53,537 nucleotides of DNA from Spirochaetota bacterium (GTDB taxonomy: Bacteria; Spirochaetota; UBA4802; UB4802). The notes below the pieces were generated by a model. It was given only the letters and a program-made list of their open reading frames with translations. It searched no databases and had not been told where the DNA came from. Positions 26,278 through 34,071 of this stretch are shown here, piece after piece. Within the stretch, counting starts at the first letter, position 1. The number at the start of each line of letters is the position of its first letter. The stretch is taken from contig JBFLZD010000025.1 in assembly GCA_040756435.1 (NCBI GenBank), positions 1 through 53,537 of the forward strand. Reading direction: 5' to 3'. The position numbers and the translations under genes were made by a program.

Positions 26278-27110
26278 AGTATTGTGGACCTGTACCGTAG
26301 TGAATGGCAGTTAAGGTTGAGTGCAACGGGAAGTGTTGCAATATGAGTAGAGGCTTCTTTTATCCTGACCATAGCAACAGTATGGTTGCCACCAAAACCT
26401 AAAGGACCAACACCTGTGTTATTGCACCGTTGTAATATAACCTCTTCTAGTTTACGATATTCTTCTTTGGGATGCGGTTCTTTTTGCAATACAGCCTTTT
26501 TTGCATTAAGCATGGCAACATCAGCAGTCCCGCCAATCCCTATGCCTAAAAAAAGTGGCGGACAGGGATTAGGGCCAGCCTGCTTAACAGTTGTCACTAT
26601 ATAATCAATAATTTCTTCACTATCTGCTGTTGGAGTAAACATTTTGATTGAAGACATGTTTTCTGATCCACCACCTTTTATGTATACTGTAATGACAACA
26701 GAATTCCCTTCAGCAATTTCGGTGTGGATGAACGCCGGTGTATTAGTTCCGGTGTTGGTTCTGTCAAACAGTGGATCTTTTACTATGGATGGCCGTAAAT
26801 AGTGACTTTTGTAGGTATCGGCAACTGCTCTGTTTATTATTTCTTCTAGGTTGCCATCAATGGTAACGCCGGTGCCTATCTGCAAAAATACTATAACTGA
26901 ACCACAGTCCTGACATAAAGGAATATGCTTGGTGGCAGCAATGGTGGCATTTTGTAGCAATATATTCAGGGTTTCTTTTGGTAAAGGTTTTTGTTCACTA
27001 TTACGCATGTGAGATAGTGCCTGTACTACGTGGTCAGGTAAGTGAAAATTAGCCTGGACTACAAGGTTTGCAACAGCAGTGTAAAGCTCTTCCTGAGAAA
27101 TGGTGCGCAT
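26274..27110 (-). CDS. Fumarate hydratase class I, alpha subunit
   Basis: This 278-residue subunit binds an oxygen-sensitive [4Fe-4S] cluster that acts as Lewis acid. Candidate cluster Cys residues are in LCQDCG (about 65-69), PNPCPP (about 183) and RCNNTGVGPLG (about 230). Further family motifs are TNTGTNTPAFIHTEI and KGGGSENMS. The ATG immediately follows the hypC stop (TAA then ATG), so hypC and fumarase are translated from one mRNA. Dependence on an oxygen-labile cluster fits an anaerobe. Confidence 0.92.
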   Translation of the reverse strand: MRTISQEELYTAVANLVVQANFHLPDHVVQALSHMRNSEQKPLPKETLNILLQNATIAATKHIPLCQDCGSVIVFLQIGTGVTIDGNLEEIINRAVADTYKSHYLRPSIVKDPLFDRTNTGTNTPAFIHTEIAEGNSVVITVYIKGGGSENMSSIKMFTPTADSEEIIDYIVTTVKQAGPNPCPPLFLGIGIGGTADVAMLNAKKAVLQKEPHPKEEYRKLEEVILQRCNNTGVGPLGFGGNHTVAMVRIKEASTHIATLPVALNLNCHSLRYRSTIL

Positions 27111-27344
27111 TTACTTATGTTCTTGCTCCAGCAATGTTGTGTATTCATCCCACGTTGCTTCTATTTCGCGGGCTGCTTGGGGGTCAAGTATTTCTATGAT
27201 AAAGCCTGCATGGACAATAACTTTATCGTTGATTTTAACGTCAGGGGTCAGAGCAATGTCAACTACCTTCTCAACTCCCATGGATTCAACAATTGCTTTG
27301 GTCCCTTCAATTTTTTTTACTGTCATCGGTATTGCAAGACACAT
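27111..27344 (-). CDS. hypC: HypC, [NiFe] hydrogenase maturation chaperone
   Basis: This 77-residue protein has the obligatory N-terminal MCLAIP; Cys2 binds the Fe(CN)2CO precursor together with HypD. The core VDIALTPDVKINDKVIVHAGFII is typical of the family. AGGAGG lies just before the ATG. It follows hypE by 17 bases and precedes the fumarase alpha gene with no gap. The C-terminus is Glu-rich and helical. The string GCTCTGACCCC, encoding ALTP, matches the repeat 11-mer but fits normal HypC sequence. Confidence 0.95.
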   Translation of the reverse strand: MCLAIPMTVKKIEGTKAIVESMGVEKVVDIALTPDVKINDKVIVHAGFIIEILDPQAAREIEATWDEYTTLLEQEHK

Positions 27345-27361
27345 GGTATCCTCCTAAAGTT

Positions 27362-28360
27362 TCAACATATTCGTGGCAGTTGTTCTTCAATTAATACAGG
27401 TAGTATTCTTTTTCCACCAATTTTAGTTTGAATATATGTTTTACCGGTAAATTCGTTTGTAATATGACCAATTATGCATGCATCTTTGCCTTCAGGATGC
27501 TTTTTCATAATTTCAACAATACCTTGAGTATAACTTTTGTCAGCAATGATTACAACCTTGCCTTCATTTGCAATGTATAAGGGGTCAATGCCTAATATAT
27601 CTGCAACGCCACGTACTTCATTTTTTACCGGCAGATTATCTTCTATCAGTTTAGCACCAAATGGGGCGTTTTTCGTAATTTCATTGAGTACGGAAGCAAC
27701 ACCACCTCGCGTGGCATCGCGCATAAATTTAATGGCATCAGGATAATAACGTATTACATCCTCAATAAGATGATTGAGTGCAGCACAATCTGATGAAAGG
27801 CCTTTTGAAAATGTAAGATTGTTGCGCAGTGCCATTATGGTGGTGCCATGATCGCCAATGCTGCCGTTAATGATAATGGTATCGCCAGGCTTTATCTCTC
27901 TTCGCTGGGGTGGATTTGTAAACACTCCTATGCCCGCTGTGTTGATATAAATACGGTCGCCTTTGCCTTTTGGCACAACCTTGGTGTCACCGGTAACTAT
28001 CGCCACGCCTGCTTTCATGGCTGCTTCTTTCATAGAAACTAGTATGCGTTTGAGTGTTTCTATTTCAAGTCCCTCTTCCAGTATCAGTGCACATGAAATA
28101 TACTGAGGTGTAGCTCCCAGTACTGCTAAGTCGTTGACGGTGCCGTTTACCGCTAAGCTTCCAATGGTTCCACCGGTAAATTCAATTGGTGTAATAGTAT
28201 AGCTGTCAGTGGTGAATGCAATGCTGTCTGTAGCAAGTTTAAGATGTGCTGCATCATCTAATTGTATGGTTTCATTGCCAAGAGTAGATTTTATGAGGTT
28301 ATTGATAAGATCATTCATCAGTTTGCCGCCACTACCGTGGCCGGGAACAATTATATCCAT
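27362..28360 (-). CDS. hypE: HypE, carbamoyl dehydratase of hydrogenase maturation
   Basis: This 332-residue protein dehydrates the carbamoyl group placed on its C-terminal Cys by HypF, producing thiocyanate, the CN ligand source. The N-terminus is MDIIVPGHGSGGKLMNDLI and the C-terminus is LPRIC, with the acceptor Cys last, as required. ATP-binding AIR-synthase-like motifs such as ATRGGVASVLNEI are visible. A longer frame exists upstream, but the ATG at 28360 is preceded by GGGAGG and shares one base with the hypD stop (TAATG). Confidence 0.96.
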   Translation of the reverse strand: MDIIVPGHGSGGKLMNDLINNLIKSTLGNETIQLDDAAHLKLATDSIAFTTDSYTITPIEFTGGTIGSLAVNGTVNDLAVLGATPQYISCALILEEGLEIETLKRILVSMKEAAMKAGVAIVTGDTKVVPKGKGDRIYINTAGIGVFTNPPQRREIKPGDTIIINGSIGDHGTTIMALRNNLTFSKGLSSDCAALNHLIEDVIRYYPDAIKFMRDATRGGVASVLNEITKNAPFGAKLIEDNLPVKNEVRGVADILGIDPLYIANEGKVVIIADKSYTQGIVEIMKKHPEGKDACIIGHITNEFTGKTYIQTKIGGKRILPVLIEEQLPRIC

Positions 28361-29421
28361 TATTTCCTCCCGTATTTGTAGTATGCTGAGCACGGGCCCT
28401 CTGATGAAACCATGCATGGACCAATCGCATGTTCCGGTGAACAAGCTTTGCCAAACAGCGGACAATCAGTTGGTAGTATCACACCGCGCAAAAGCTCGCC
28501 ACAGCGGCATCCGGGATGTTCTTTGGGCGGAGGCACATCCACAGGGAATTGTCTATATGCGTCAAAATCTGCATATTCTTCTTTTAAATCAAGGCCACTT
28601 TCAGGAATGACTCCAATCCCCCGCCAGGTAGCATTGCCTTTTGTAAAAACGCTATACAGTATTTCTAACGCCTTTGGGTTCCCTTCGTTACGTACAACAC
28701 GGGGATATTCATTCAGCACTCTGGGTGTATTTTCTTTAATAAGATCAAGCAACATGAGTGTTCCGCGGATGAGGTCGTGGTCTTCAAAACCTGCAACAAC
28801 AGCAGGTTTGCTATAATCGGTAGCAATAAAATCCCACGCATTTTTGCCAATGATAGCGCTCACATGTCCTGGTAGTATAAAACCATCTATGTTTACCTCA
28901 CCGGAGTCAAGTAACACTTTCACGGCGGGTACCGTTAGTTTGTTGCCAGGTAAAAGAAAGAAATTTTTTACATTTTTCTTTTTTGCTTCAAGCACACAGA
29001 CAGCCTCAGCAGGTGCAGTGGTTTCAAAGCCAATGCTCAAAAAAATAAATTTTTTATCAGGGTTTTTTTGTGCCATATCAACGGCATCCATGGGGGAATA
29101 GACAACCTCAACCTGCAGCCCTTTTGATTTTTCCTTTGCAAGTGAACTGTATGACGAAGGTACTTTCATCATATCGCCAAAAGTGGTAATAACACAGTTA
29201 TGCTGCCAGCCAATAGCAATAGCGGTATCTAAATAATCATTAGAGGTAACACATACAGGACAACCTGGGCCATCAATAAGTCGTAAATTTTGTGGAAATA
29301 TGTCCTTAACCCCCGTGCGGAAAAATTCAGTTGTATGTGTGCCACATACTTCCATTATGGCAACAGGTTGGGGCAATGTATACTGTGATAAGATAGCAGC
29401 TTCTTTTTTAATATCAGACAT
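28360..29421 (-). CDS. hypD: HypD, Fe-S scaffold of hydrogenase maturation
   Basis: This 353-residue protein assembles the Fe(CN)2CO unit with HypC. Conserved Cys motifs are EVCGTHT and GPGCPVCV. The C-terminal cluster-binding set includes HPGCRCGELLRG, DCPLFGKACSP and GPCMVSSEGPC. A frame begins at 29445, but I choose the ATG at 29421: it has GGGAG upstream and starts MSDIKKEAA, overlapping the hypF stop by 8 bases. The gene is in the usual F-D-E-C order here. Confidence 0.96.
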   Translation of the reverse strand: MSDIKKEAAILSQYTLPQPVAIMEVCGTHTTEFFRTGVKDIFPQNLRLIDGPGCPVCVTSNDYLDTAIAIGWQHNCVITTFGDMMKVPSSYSSLAKEKSKGLQVEVVYSPMDAVDMAQKNPDKKFIFLSIGFETTAPAEAVCVLEAKKKNVKNFFLLPGNKLTVPAVKVLLDSGEVNIDGFILPGHVSAIIGKNAWDFIATDYSKPAVVAGFEDHDLIRGTLMLLDLIKENTPRVLNEYPRVVRNEGNPKALEILYSVFTKGNATWRGIGVIPESGLDLKEEYADFDAYRQFPVDVPPPKEHPGCRCGELLRGVILPTDCPLFGKACSPEHAIGPCMVSSEGPCSAYYKYGRK

Positions 29422-31672
29422 GAATATTCTCCCTGGCAATAGCAATCTGTCCTAAGGCAATCCCGCCATCATTACACGGTAGTTTGTGCGGTGTATATAC
29501 GTCAAATGATTTTTTTTGTAGTCCCTGTACTATAAGGTGAAGCAATATTCTATTGTGAAACACGCCCCCTGAAAGGGCAACCTTATTTATTGAATAGCGT
29601 TCCCTGAGTTTACATGCAGTAGCAATAGTAACTTCAGCTATTGCTCTGTGAAAACGCATGGCAATGGCAGCCACGGGGATACGTAGTTCTATCATATTTA
29701 CAATTTCCTTAATAATATGAGTAGTGTCAATGACAAGCCCGTGTCCCTGCTTGATGGGGATTGCAAACGCTGAATTGTCTTCTATTGCTTCCAGTGCTCT
29801 TTCCTCTAAAAGCATAGCAGCTTCGGCTTCGGTACTGATGTGATGCGCAATCCCTAAGATAGCTGCAACACCATCAAAGAGCCTTCCAATGCTGCAGGTT
29901 ACCGGGCAGTTTATGTTTTTATGGACTATCTCTTTTACAAATTCTTTTTCCTGTTTTTGAGTAAAAAAAGTGGAATCATCAATGGATGCTGCCATAAGCA
30001 GGGACAGGCCAATCTTCCATGGGTCTTTGATGGCATTTTCACCACCAGGTAGGCCAAAGTAGTCACAATGTGCTGCACGGATAAATTCCTTTGAGTCTGC
30101 AATTAAGAATTCGCTTCCCCACAGTGTATGGTCGGTTCCGTATCCAGTACCGTCATAGGCAATGCCAATAACAGGTTCATAAAGCCTGTGTTCTTCGCAA
30201 ACCGAGGCAATGTGCGCATGATGATGCTGCACTGCAACTGTTTGTATTGTGGTATGCTCCTGTGCAAACATGGTGGTGAAGTAATTGGGGTGCATATCGT
30301 GGACAATGAGTTTTGGCTTAATATCAAAAATTTTACAAAAATGGGCGATAGTTTTTTTGTAAAGGTCATTGCCCCACGGAGTGGCAAGGTCGCCCAAAAA
30401 CTGACTTACGATAGCAACATTATTTCGTGCAACAGCGAAGCTATTTTTTAAATCACCGCCTGTTGCAAGGATATGAAGGGGTGTTTCTTTTATGAAAATA
30501 GGTGCAGGGACATAGCCACGAGATCGGCGCACAAAATATGGCTTTTCGTCAATAACATACATTACTGAGTCATCAGTGTGCGATAGTATCTGGCGATTAT
30601 AGGTGACAAAGTAATCAGTTATTGTGTGTAATCGGTCAAAGGCATCATCGTCATTGTATATAATGGGCTCATCGGATATATTGGCACTGGTCATGACGTA
30701 TATGCTTTCTTCATTGTTTGAAAAGAGCATATGCTGGAACGGCGTATAGGGAAGCATAACACCGATGTAGGTGAGTCCTGGTGCAACGTATGGGCTTAGA
30801 ATATTTTTTTGTAATTTTACAAGAACAATGGGGCGCTCTTTACTCTGGAGCAGTTCTTTTTCTTTTTGTGTCACAACACAGAATGTTTCTAAAAATTCTA
30901 TAGATGATACCATAATGGCAAATGGCTTAAAAGGCCTTTGTTTTCGCTGGCGTAATAGCTCAACACAGTGGTCATTGGTGGCATCGCACGCTAAATGATA
31001 CCCCCCAACGCTTTTGAGAGCAACAATGTGGTGTTGTAAGATTTTCTGCAACTGGCTGATTATGGCATCAAATTGAGATTGGATTACCTTACCGGAACTA
31101 TCGCACAATACTATTTGAGGACCACACTGTGGGCAGGCATTGGGCTGTGTATGGAACCTGCGATTGAGCGGATTTGTATATTCCTGGTAGCATTGCGGGC
31201 ACATGGGAAACGGCTCCATGGCGGTGTTATCCCGGTCATACGGGATGTCGTCAATTATGCTAAAGCGAGGGCCACAGTGCGTGCAGGTGGTAAAGGGATA
31301 ATGGTAGCGACGGTTGTGCACGTCAAAAAAGTCTTCCAAGCACTCATGGCATATAGCTACATCAGGTGGTATAAATACATCGCGTGTGCCTGTTGTAGTG
31401 CTTTGCAGTATCGTAAAGCTTTTAAATCCATTGGGTGGGAGTTGGGTGATTTTGATATCAATAATCTGGGCAAGCGGAGGAGGATTATTCCGTATAATGT
31501 CAATGCATTGTTTGATAGCTTCTTCAGGTCCTTCTAAATGGATTGTTACTCCTTCTGTGTCATTTGAAACGCTACCATATAGATTGTGCTCTGTGGCGAT
31601 AGTATACACAAATGGCCTGAATCCCACGCCCTGGACAATGCCTTTTACCTGTATGTGATAATGATGTGTCAT
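29414..31672 (-). CDS. hypF: HypF, carbamoyltransferase of hydrogenase maturation
   Basis: This protein of about 752 residues makes carbamoyl-adenylate from carbamoyl phosphate and loads HypE. Domain order is acylphosphatase (GIVQGVGFRPFVY and VSNDTEG, about 5-90), two zinc fingers (CHECLEDFF, CTHCGPRF, CPQCYQEY, CPQCG, about 105-190), a YrdC-like domain (about 200-380) and a Kae1-like domain with QHHHAHIASVCEEH. Possible starts are 31714, 31681 and 31672; the last gives MTHHYHIQVKGIVQG, closest to family N-termini. None has a clear ribosome binding site. It heads the hypF-D-E-C-fumarase operon. Confidence 0.95.
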   Translation of the reverse strand: MTHHYHIQVKGIVQGVGFRPFVYTIATEHNLYGSVSNDTEGVTIHLEGPEEAIKQCIDIIRNNPPPLAQIIDIKITQLPPNGFKSFTILQSTTTGTRDVFIPPDVAICHECLEDFFDVHNRRYHYPFTTCTHCGPRFSIIDDIPYDRDNTAMEPFPMCPQCYQEYTNPLNRRFHTQPNACPQCGPQIVLCDSSGKVIQSQFDAIISQLQKILQHHIVALKSVGGYHLACDATNDHCVELLRQRKQRPFKPFAIMVSSIEFLETFCVVTQKEKELLQSKERPIVLVKLQKNILSPYVAPGLTYIGVMLPYTPFQHMLFSNNEESIYVMTSANISDEPIIYNDDDAFDRLHTITDYFVTYNRQILSHTDDSVMYVIDEKPYFVRRSRGYVPAPIFIKETPLHILATGGDLKNSFAVARNNVAIVSQFLGDLATPWGNDLYKKTIAHFCKIFDIKPKLIVHDMHPNYFTTMFAQEHTTIQTVAVQHHHAHIASVCEEHRLYEPVIGIAYDGTGYGTDHTLWGSEFLIADSKEFIRAAHCDYFGLPGGENAIKDPWKIGLSLLMAASIDDSTFFTQKQEKEFVKEIVHKNINCPVTCSIGRLFDGVAAILGIAHHISTEAEAAMLLEERALEAIEDNSAFAIPIKQGHGLVIDTTHIIKEIVNMIELRIPVAAIAMRFHRAIAEVTIATACKLRERYSINKVALSGGVFHNRILLHLIVQGLQKKSFDVYTPHKLPCNDGGIALGQIAIARENIHV

Positions 31673-31813
31673 AGTAAGCATTGTAGCACAAAATATTCGG
31701 AGCCTGCAATTCATATATAAAAAATTGATCTACAAAAACCTGTAGGCATATAAACAACGTGATTCTTTGGTTATGCTGGTAAAGTACATACTCATCCTTA
31801 AGGGAGATTTATT

Positions 31814-31909
31814 ATGGATGCACGATTACTTTATTGCGTTACTCATTTCTATGAAACTATACAATGCAGTGTTGTTTCATGGTTAATGGAAGTTAATAAT
31901 TTTATATAA
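31814..31909 (+). CDS. Candidate small ORF, 31 codons
   Basis: ATG at 31814 is preceded by AGGGAG (31801-31806) with a 7-base spacer, a good ribosome binding site. The peptide begins MDARLLYCVTHFYETIQ and has two Cys. It ends before the hydrogenase promoter. I recognise no family. The only support is the start signal, so it could be chance. Confidence 0.3.
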   Translation: MDARLLYCVTHFYETIQCSVVSWLMEVNNFI

Positions 31910-31922
31910 TTCTAAATTATAG

Positions 31923-31951
31923 TTGACAAATTAATATATCTGTTATATGAT
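31923..31951 (+). promoter_or_regulatory. Sigma-70-type promoter of the hydrogenase operon
   Basis: TTGACA (31923-31928) and TATGAT (31946-31951) have an ideal 17-base spacer. The leader to the cytochrome start would be about 190 bases. Confidence 0.7.
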
Positions 31952-32024
31952 AGCACTATTGATAATTTAATTGCTTGCTGGTCAGGGATGATAGATGTAA
32001 CAACTATTATAATTTTTTAAAAAA

Positions 32025-32036
32025 TTGATAAATCAA
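32025..32036. promoter_or_regulatory. TTGAT-AA-ATCAA dyad upstream of the hydrogenase operon
   Basis: The inverted TTGAT/ATCAA half-sites look like FNR/CRP-family sites, but the spacer is 2 bases, not the 4 of an FNR box. It lies downstream of the promoter, where a bound protein would repress. Function is uncertain. Confidence 0.3.
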
Positions 32037-32147
32037 TTATTTGGTTGACTTGCTACACATATTAATAAAATCTATATTTTAATTGTTTTTTACGCCTAAT
32101 CTATAAAATTTATCATTATCAAACTATACAGCGTAAGGAGGTAAAAT

Positions 32148-32552
32148 GTGAGTAAAATCAGGTTGTTTGTGGTTTGTATGGGTATACTTGTCATTGCAGT
32201 AATTATTGGTTGCTCTGAGGGAACAACCAATATCAATCCCAGTCCAACTGATGTTGTTACAGTAACAGACATTAATAAGTTTATTACTGAAAAGGACAAG
32301 CAAGCTGGGATTGGTGCAACCATGAATGCAATGGATCCTGTTGCAATGCCACATAAAAAGCATGAAGATGCAGGCATTAAGTGTGTAGTATGCCATCATA
32401 AAGCTGGCAATGATGACAGGATCAAACAGTGTGCAGAATGCCACAAAGGTGCAAAGGGTGAGGATACCATTCATGGTCTGTGCATTAATTGCCATGCTCA
32501 GTCCAAAAAAGGCCCTGTGCTTTGCAATGAGTGTCATATTGCTAAAGAATAA
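32148..32552 (+). CDS. Tetraheme cytochrome c3-type lipoprotein
   Basis: This 134-residue protein starts with GTG; AAGGAGG (32135-32141) six bases upstream decides the start, since the nearby ATG runs straight into a stop. The signal ends in a lipobox VIIGC, giving lipidated Cys22. Four heme motifs are present: CVVCH (79-83), CAECH (95-99), CINCH (112-116) and CNECH (126-130). Extra His residues before and between them (MPHKKH, CHH, IHG) fit bis-His class III cytochrome c3. In sulfate reducers such proteins take electrons from periplasmic [NiFe] hydrogenase. Being first in the hydrogenase operon, it is the likely membrane-tethered electron acceptor. Confidence 0.92.
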   Translation: MSKIRLFVVCMGILVIAVIIGCSEGTTNINPSPTDVVTVTDINKFITEKDKQAGIGATMNAMDPVAMPHKKHEDAGIKCVVCHHKAGNDDRIKQCAECHKGAKGEDTIHGLCINCHAQSKKGPVLCNECHIAKE

Positions 32553-32574
32553 AAGCGTGTAGCTTAAAAGCACA

Positions 32575-33042
32575 ATGAAACGAGGTAAAAAAACATTAAT
32601 TCTTGGCATAGGAAATCTGCTTCAAAAGGATGATGGTATTGGAGTACATGTGGTGCAGTATATGCAGAAAAATAATGTTACCCTGCCTGATAATGTGGAA
32701 CTCTTAGATGGTGGAACTGCGGGATTTGATCTCATTCCATACATGATAGATTTTGATAAGCTGATTATTATTGATGCATTAAAAGTACAGGACAGGCCAG
32801 GTAGCATTTATAGATTTGATGGAAAGCATTTAAAAGCACAGACGCCTAACGTTTCATTGCATGAAATGGGAATTGCCGAGGTGCTGCGGGTGTTGAAAGT
32901 TCAGGGTTACAGTCCTGAGGTGGAAGTTATAGGGATTGTCCCTGAGAATATCAATACACTGGATATTACACCAAGCCCTTCGGTAGCAGAATCAATTCCA
33001 AAAGTTGTGGATTTGATTCTTGATAGTGTTACTGCTTATTAA
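32575..33042 (+). CDS. Hydrogenase maturation endopeptidase (HyaD/HybD type)
   Basis: This 155-residue protease removes the C-terminal tail of the hydrogenase large subunit after nickel insertion. The N-terminal LILGIGNLLQKDDGIGVHVV holds the Ni-sensing Asp, and LDGGTAGFDL and SLHEMGIAEVL carry the other conserved Asp and His. The gene is placed before the structural subunits, between the cytochrome and small-subunit genes, whereas in many operons it follows the large subunit. It starts 22 bases after the cytochrome stop. Its substrate tail is visible at the end of the large subunit (cleavage expected after His in CIACAVH). Confidence 0.93.
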   Translation: MKRGKKTLILGIGNLLQKDDGIGVHVVQYMQKNNVTLPDNVELLDGGTAGFDLIPYMIDFDKLIIIDALKVQDRPGSIYRFDGKHLKAQTPNVSLHEMGIAEVLRVLKVQGYSPEVEVIGIVPENINTLDITPSPSVAESIPKVVDLILDSVTAY

Positions 33043-33066
33043 CCTGATACATTAGGAGGTTGTTAC

Positions 33067-34071
33067 ATGTCGCTAAATAGAAGAGAATTTTTAAAAGTCA
33101 TGGGTGCTACTACCGCTGCGGTAGCATTCCCAAGTGTACTTATTCAGGGTTGCAAAAGGGCATTACAAAAAGCTTCAGAGCGTACCAATGTAATCTGGAT
33201 TCAGGCACAGTCATGTTCTGGATGTTCTGTTTCACTTTTGAATAAGCTTGAGCCTGATATTGCAACCGTTATTACCGAATACATAAGCCTGAACTATCAC
33301 CAGACATTATGCGGTGGTACCGGTCATGCTGCCATACAGGTTCTTGAAAATGCGGTCAAGACAAACCGCAAAGATTTTATATTAATTGTTGAAGGTTCCA
33401 TACCTACAAAATCTGATGAATACTGTACCATAGGCGAGATGGATGGCAGAATCATTGGTGCACGTGAATGGATTGAAAAATTGGGTAAAAATGCAATAGC
33501 ACTGGTTGCTGTTGGTTCATGTGCAACATTTGGTGGTATACCTGGCGCAAAGATACGGGCAACAGGCGATAACCCAACAGGTGCTATATCATTACAGAAG
33601 ATGTTCCCTGATAAGAAGGTAATTAATATCCCTGGATGTCCGCCACATCCAGACTGGATGGTGGGAACACTTTTACATGTATTACTAAAAGGCATGCCAG
33701 AGCTTGATGAGTACAACAGGCCACTCATGTATTTTGGAACAACTGTTCATGAAAAATGCTCACGACTTCCCGATTATAAGCGTGGACGTTTTGCAAAACA
33801 CTGGGGTGAAGAAGGCTGTTTGTATTTATTAGGCTGTTTAGGTATGGATACGGGATGTGATATTCCAACCCGTGGCTGGGTAGGTGGTATGAATACCTGT
33901 ACTGGCTGTGGTTCAGGATGTATAGGATGTACAGAGCCTCCATTCCCAGATTATGGCAACAGAGGTATTTATAAGCATCTTGTAGCAAGCAATGATGAAT
34001 TACAAACGCTACATCCTGAAATTGCCAGCACTGTAGTAAAACTTAAGAATGGAGGTGTCATCAATGGCTAA
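33067..34071 (+). CDS. [NiFe] hydrogenase small subunit, Tat-exported
   Basis: This 334-residue electron-transfer subunit has a twin-arginine signal, NRREFLKVMG (residues 4-13). The proximal cluster is bound by CSGC, the later GSC and PGCPPHPDW. The distal and medial clusters use HEKC, EEGCLYLLGCLG and NTCTGCGSGCIGCTEPPFPD. The signal ends in LIQGC (25-29), which fits a lipobox, so the subunit may be a Tat lipoprotein instead of being cleaved after AxA. No C-terminal membrane helix follows. AGGAGG precedes the ATG. The large-subunit start overlaps its stop by 8 bases. The pairing with cytochrome c3 suggests a periplasmic group 1 uptake enzyme. Confidence 0.95.
   Translation: MSLNRREFLKVMGATTAAVAFPSVLIQGCKRALQKASERTNVIWIQAQSCSGCSVSLLNKLEPDIATVITEYISLNYHQTLCGGTGHAAIQVLENAVKTNRKDFILIVEGSIPTKSDEYCTIGEMDGRIIGAREWIEKLGKNAIALVAVGSCATFGGIPGAKIRATGDNPTGAISLQKMFPDKKVINIPGCPPHPDWMVGTLLHVLLKGMPELDEYNRPLMYFGTTVHEKCSRLPDYKRGRFAKHWGEEGCLYLLGCLGMDTGCDIPTRGWVGGMNTCTGCGSGCIGCTEPPFPDYGNRGIYKHLVASNDELQTLHPEIASTVVKLKNGGVING

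Larger units (their letters stand above)
31715..32147. other. Divergent regulatory region between hypF and the hydrogenase operon
   Basis: This 433-base interval drives hypF to the left and the cytochrome/hydrogenase genes to the right. It contains a good promoter (31923-31951), a TTGAT dyad (32025-32036), a candidate 31-codon ORF (31814-31909) and a strong ribosome binding site for the cytochrome gene. Confidence 0.65.

Noticed and set aside
27244-27254. Repeat 11-mer GGGGTCAGAGC inside hypC as a sign of insertion
   Set aside because: On the coding strand it encodes ALTP in a conserved HypC segment with normal length and context, so coincidence is the simplest explanation.
32045-32050. TTGACT as a second hydrogenase promoter
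   Set aside because: No -10 sequence with a 16-18 base spacer follows; the upstream TTGACA/TATGAT pair is much better.
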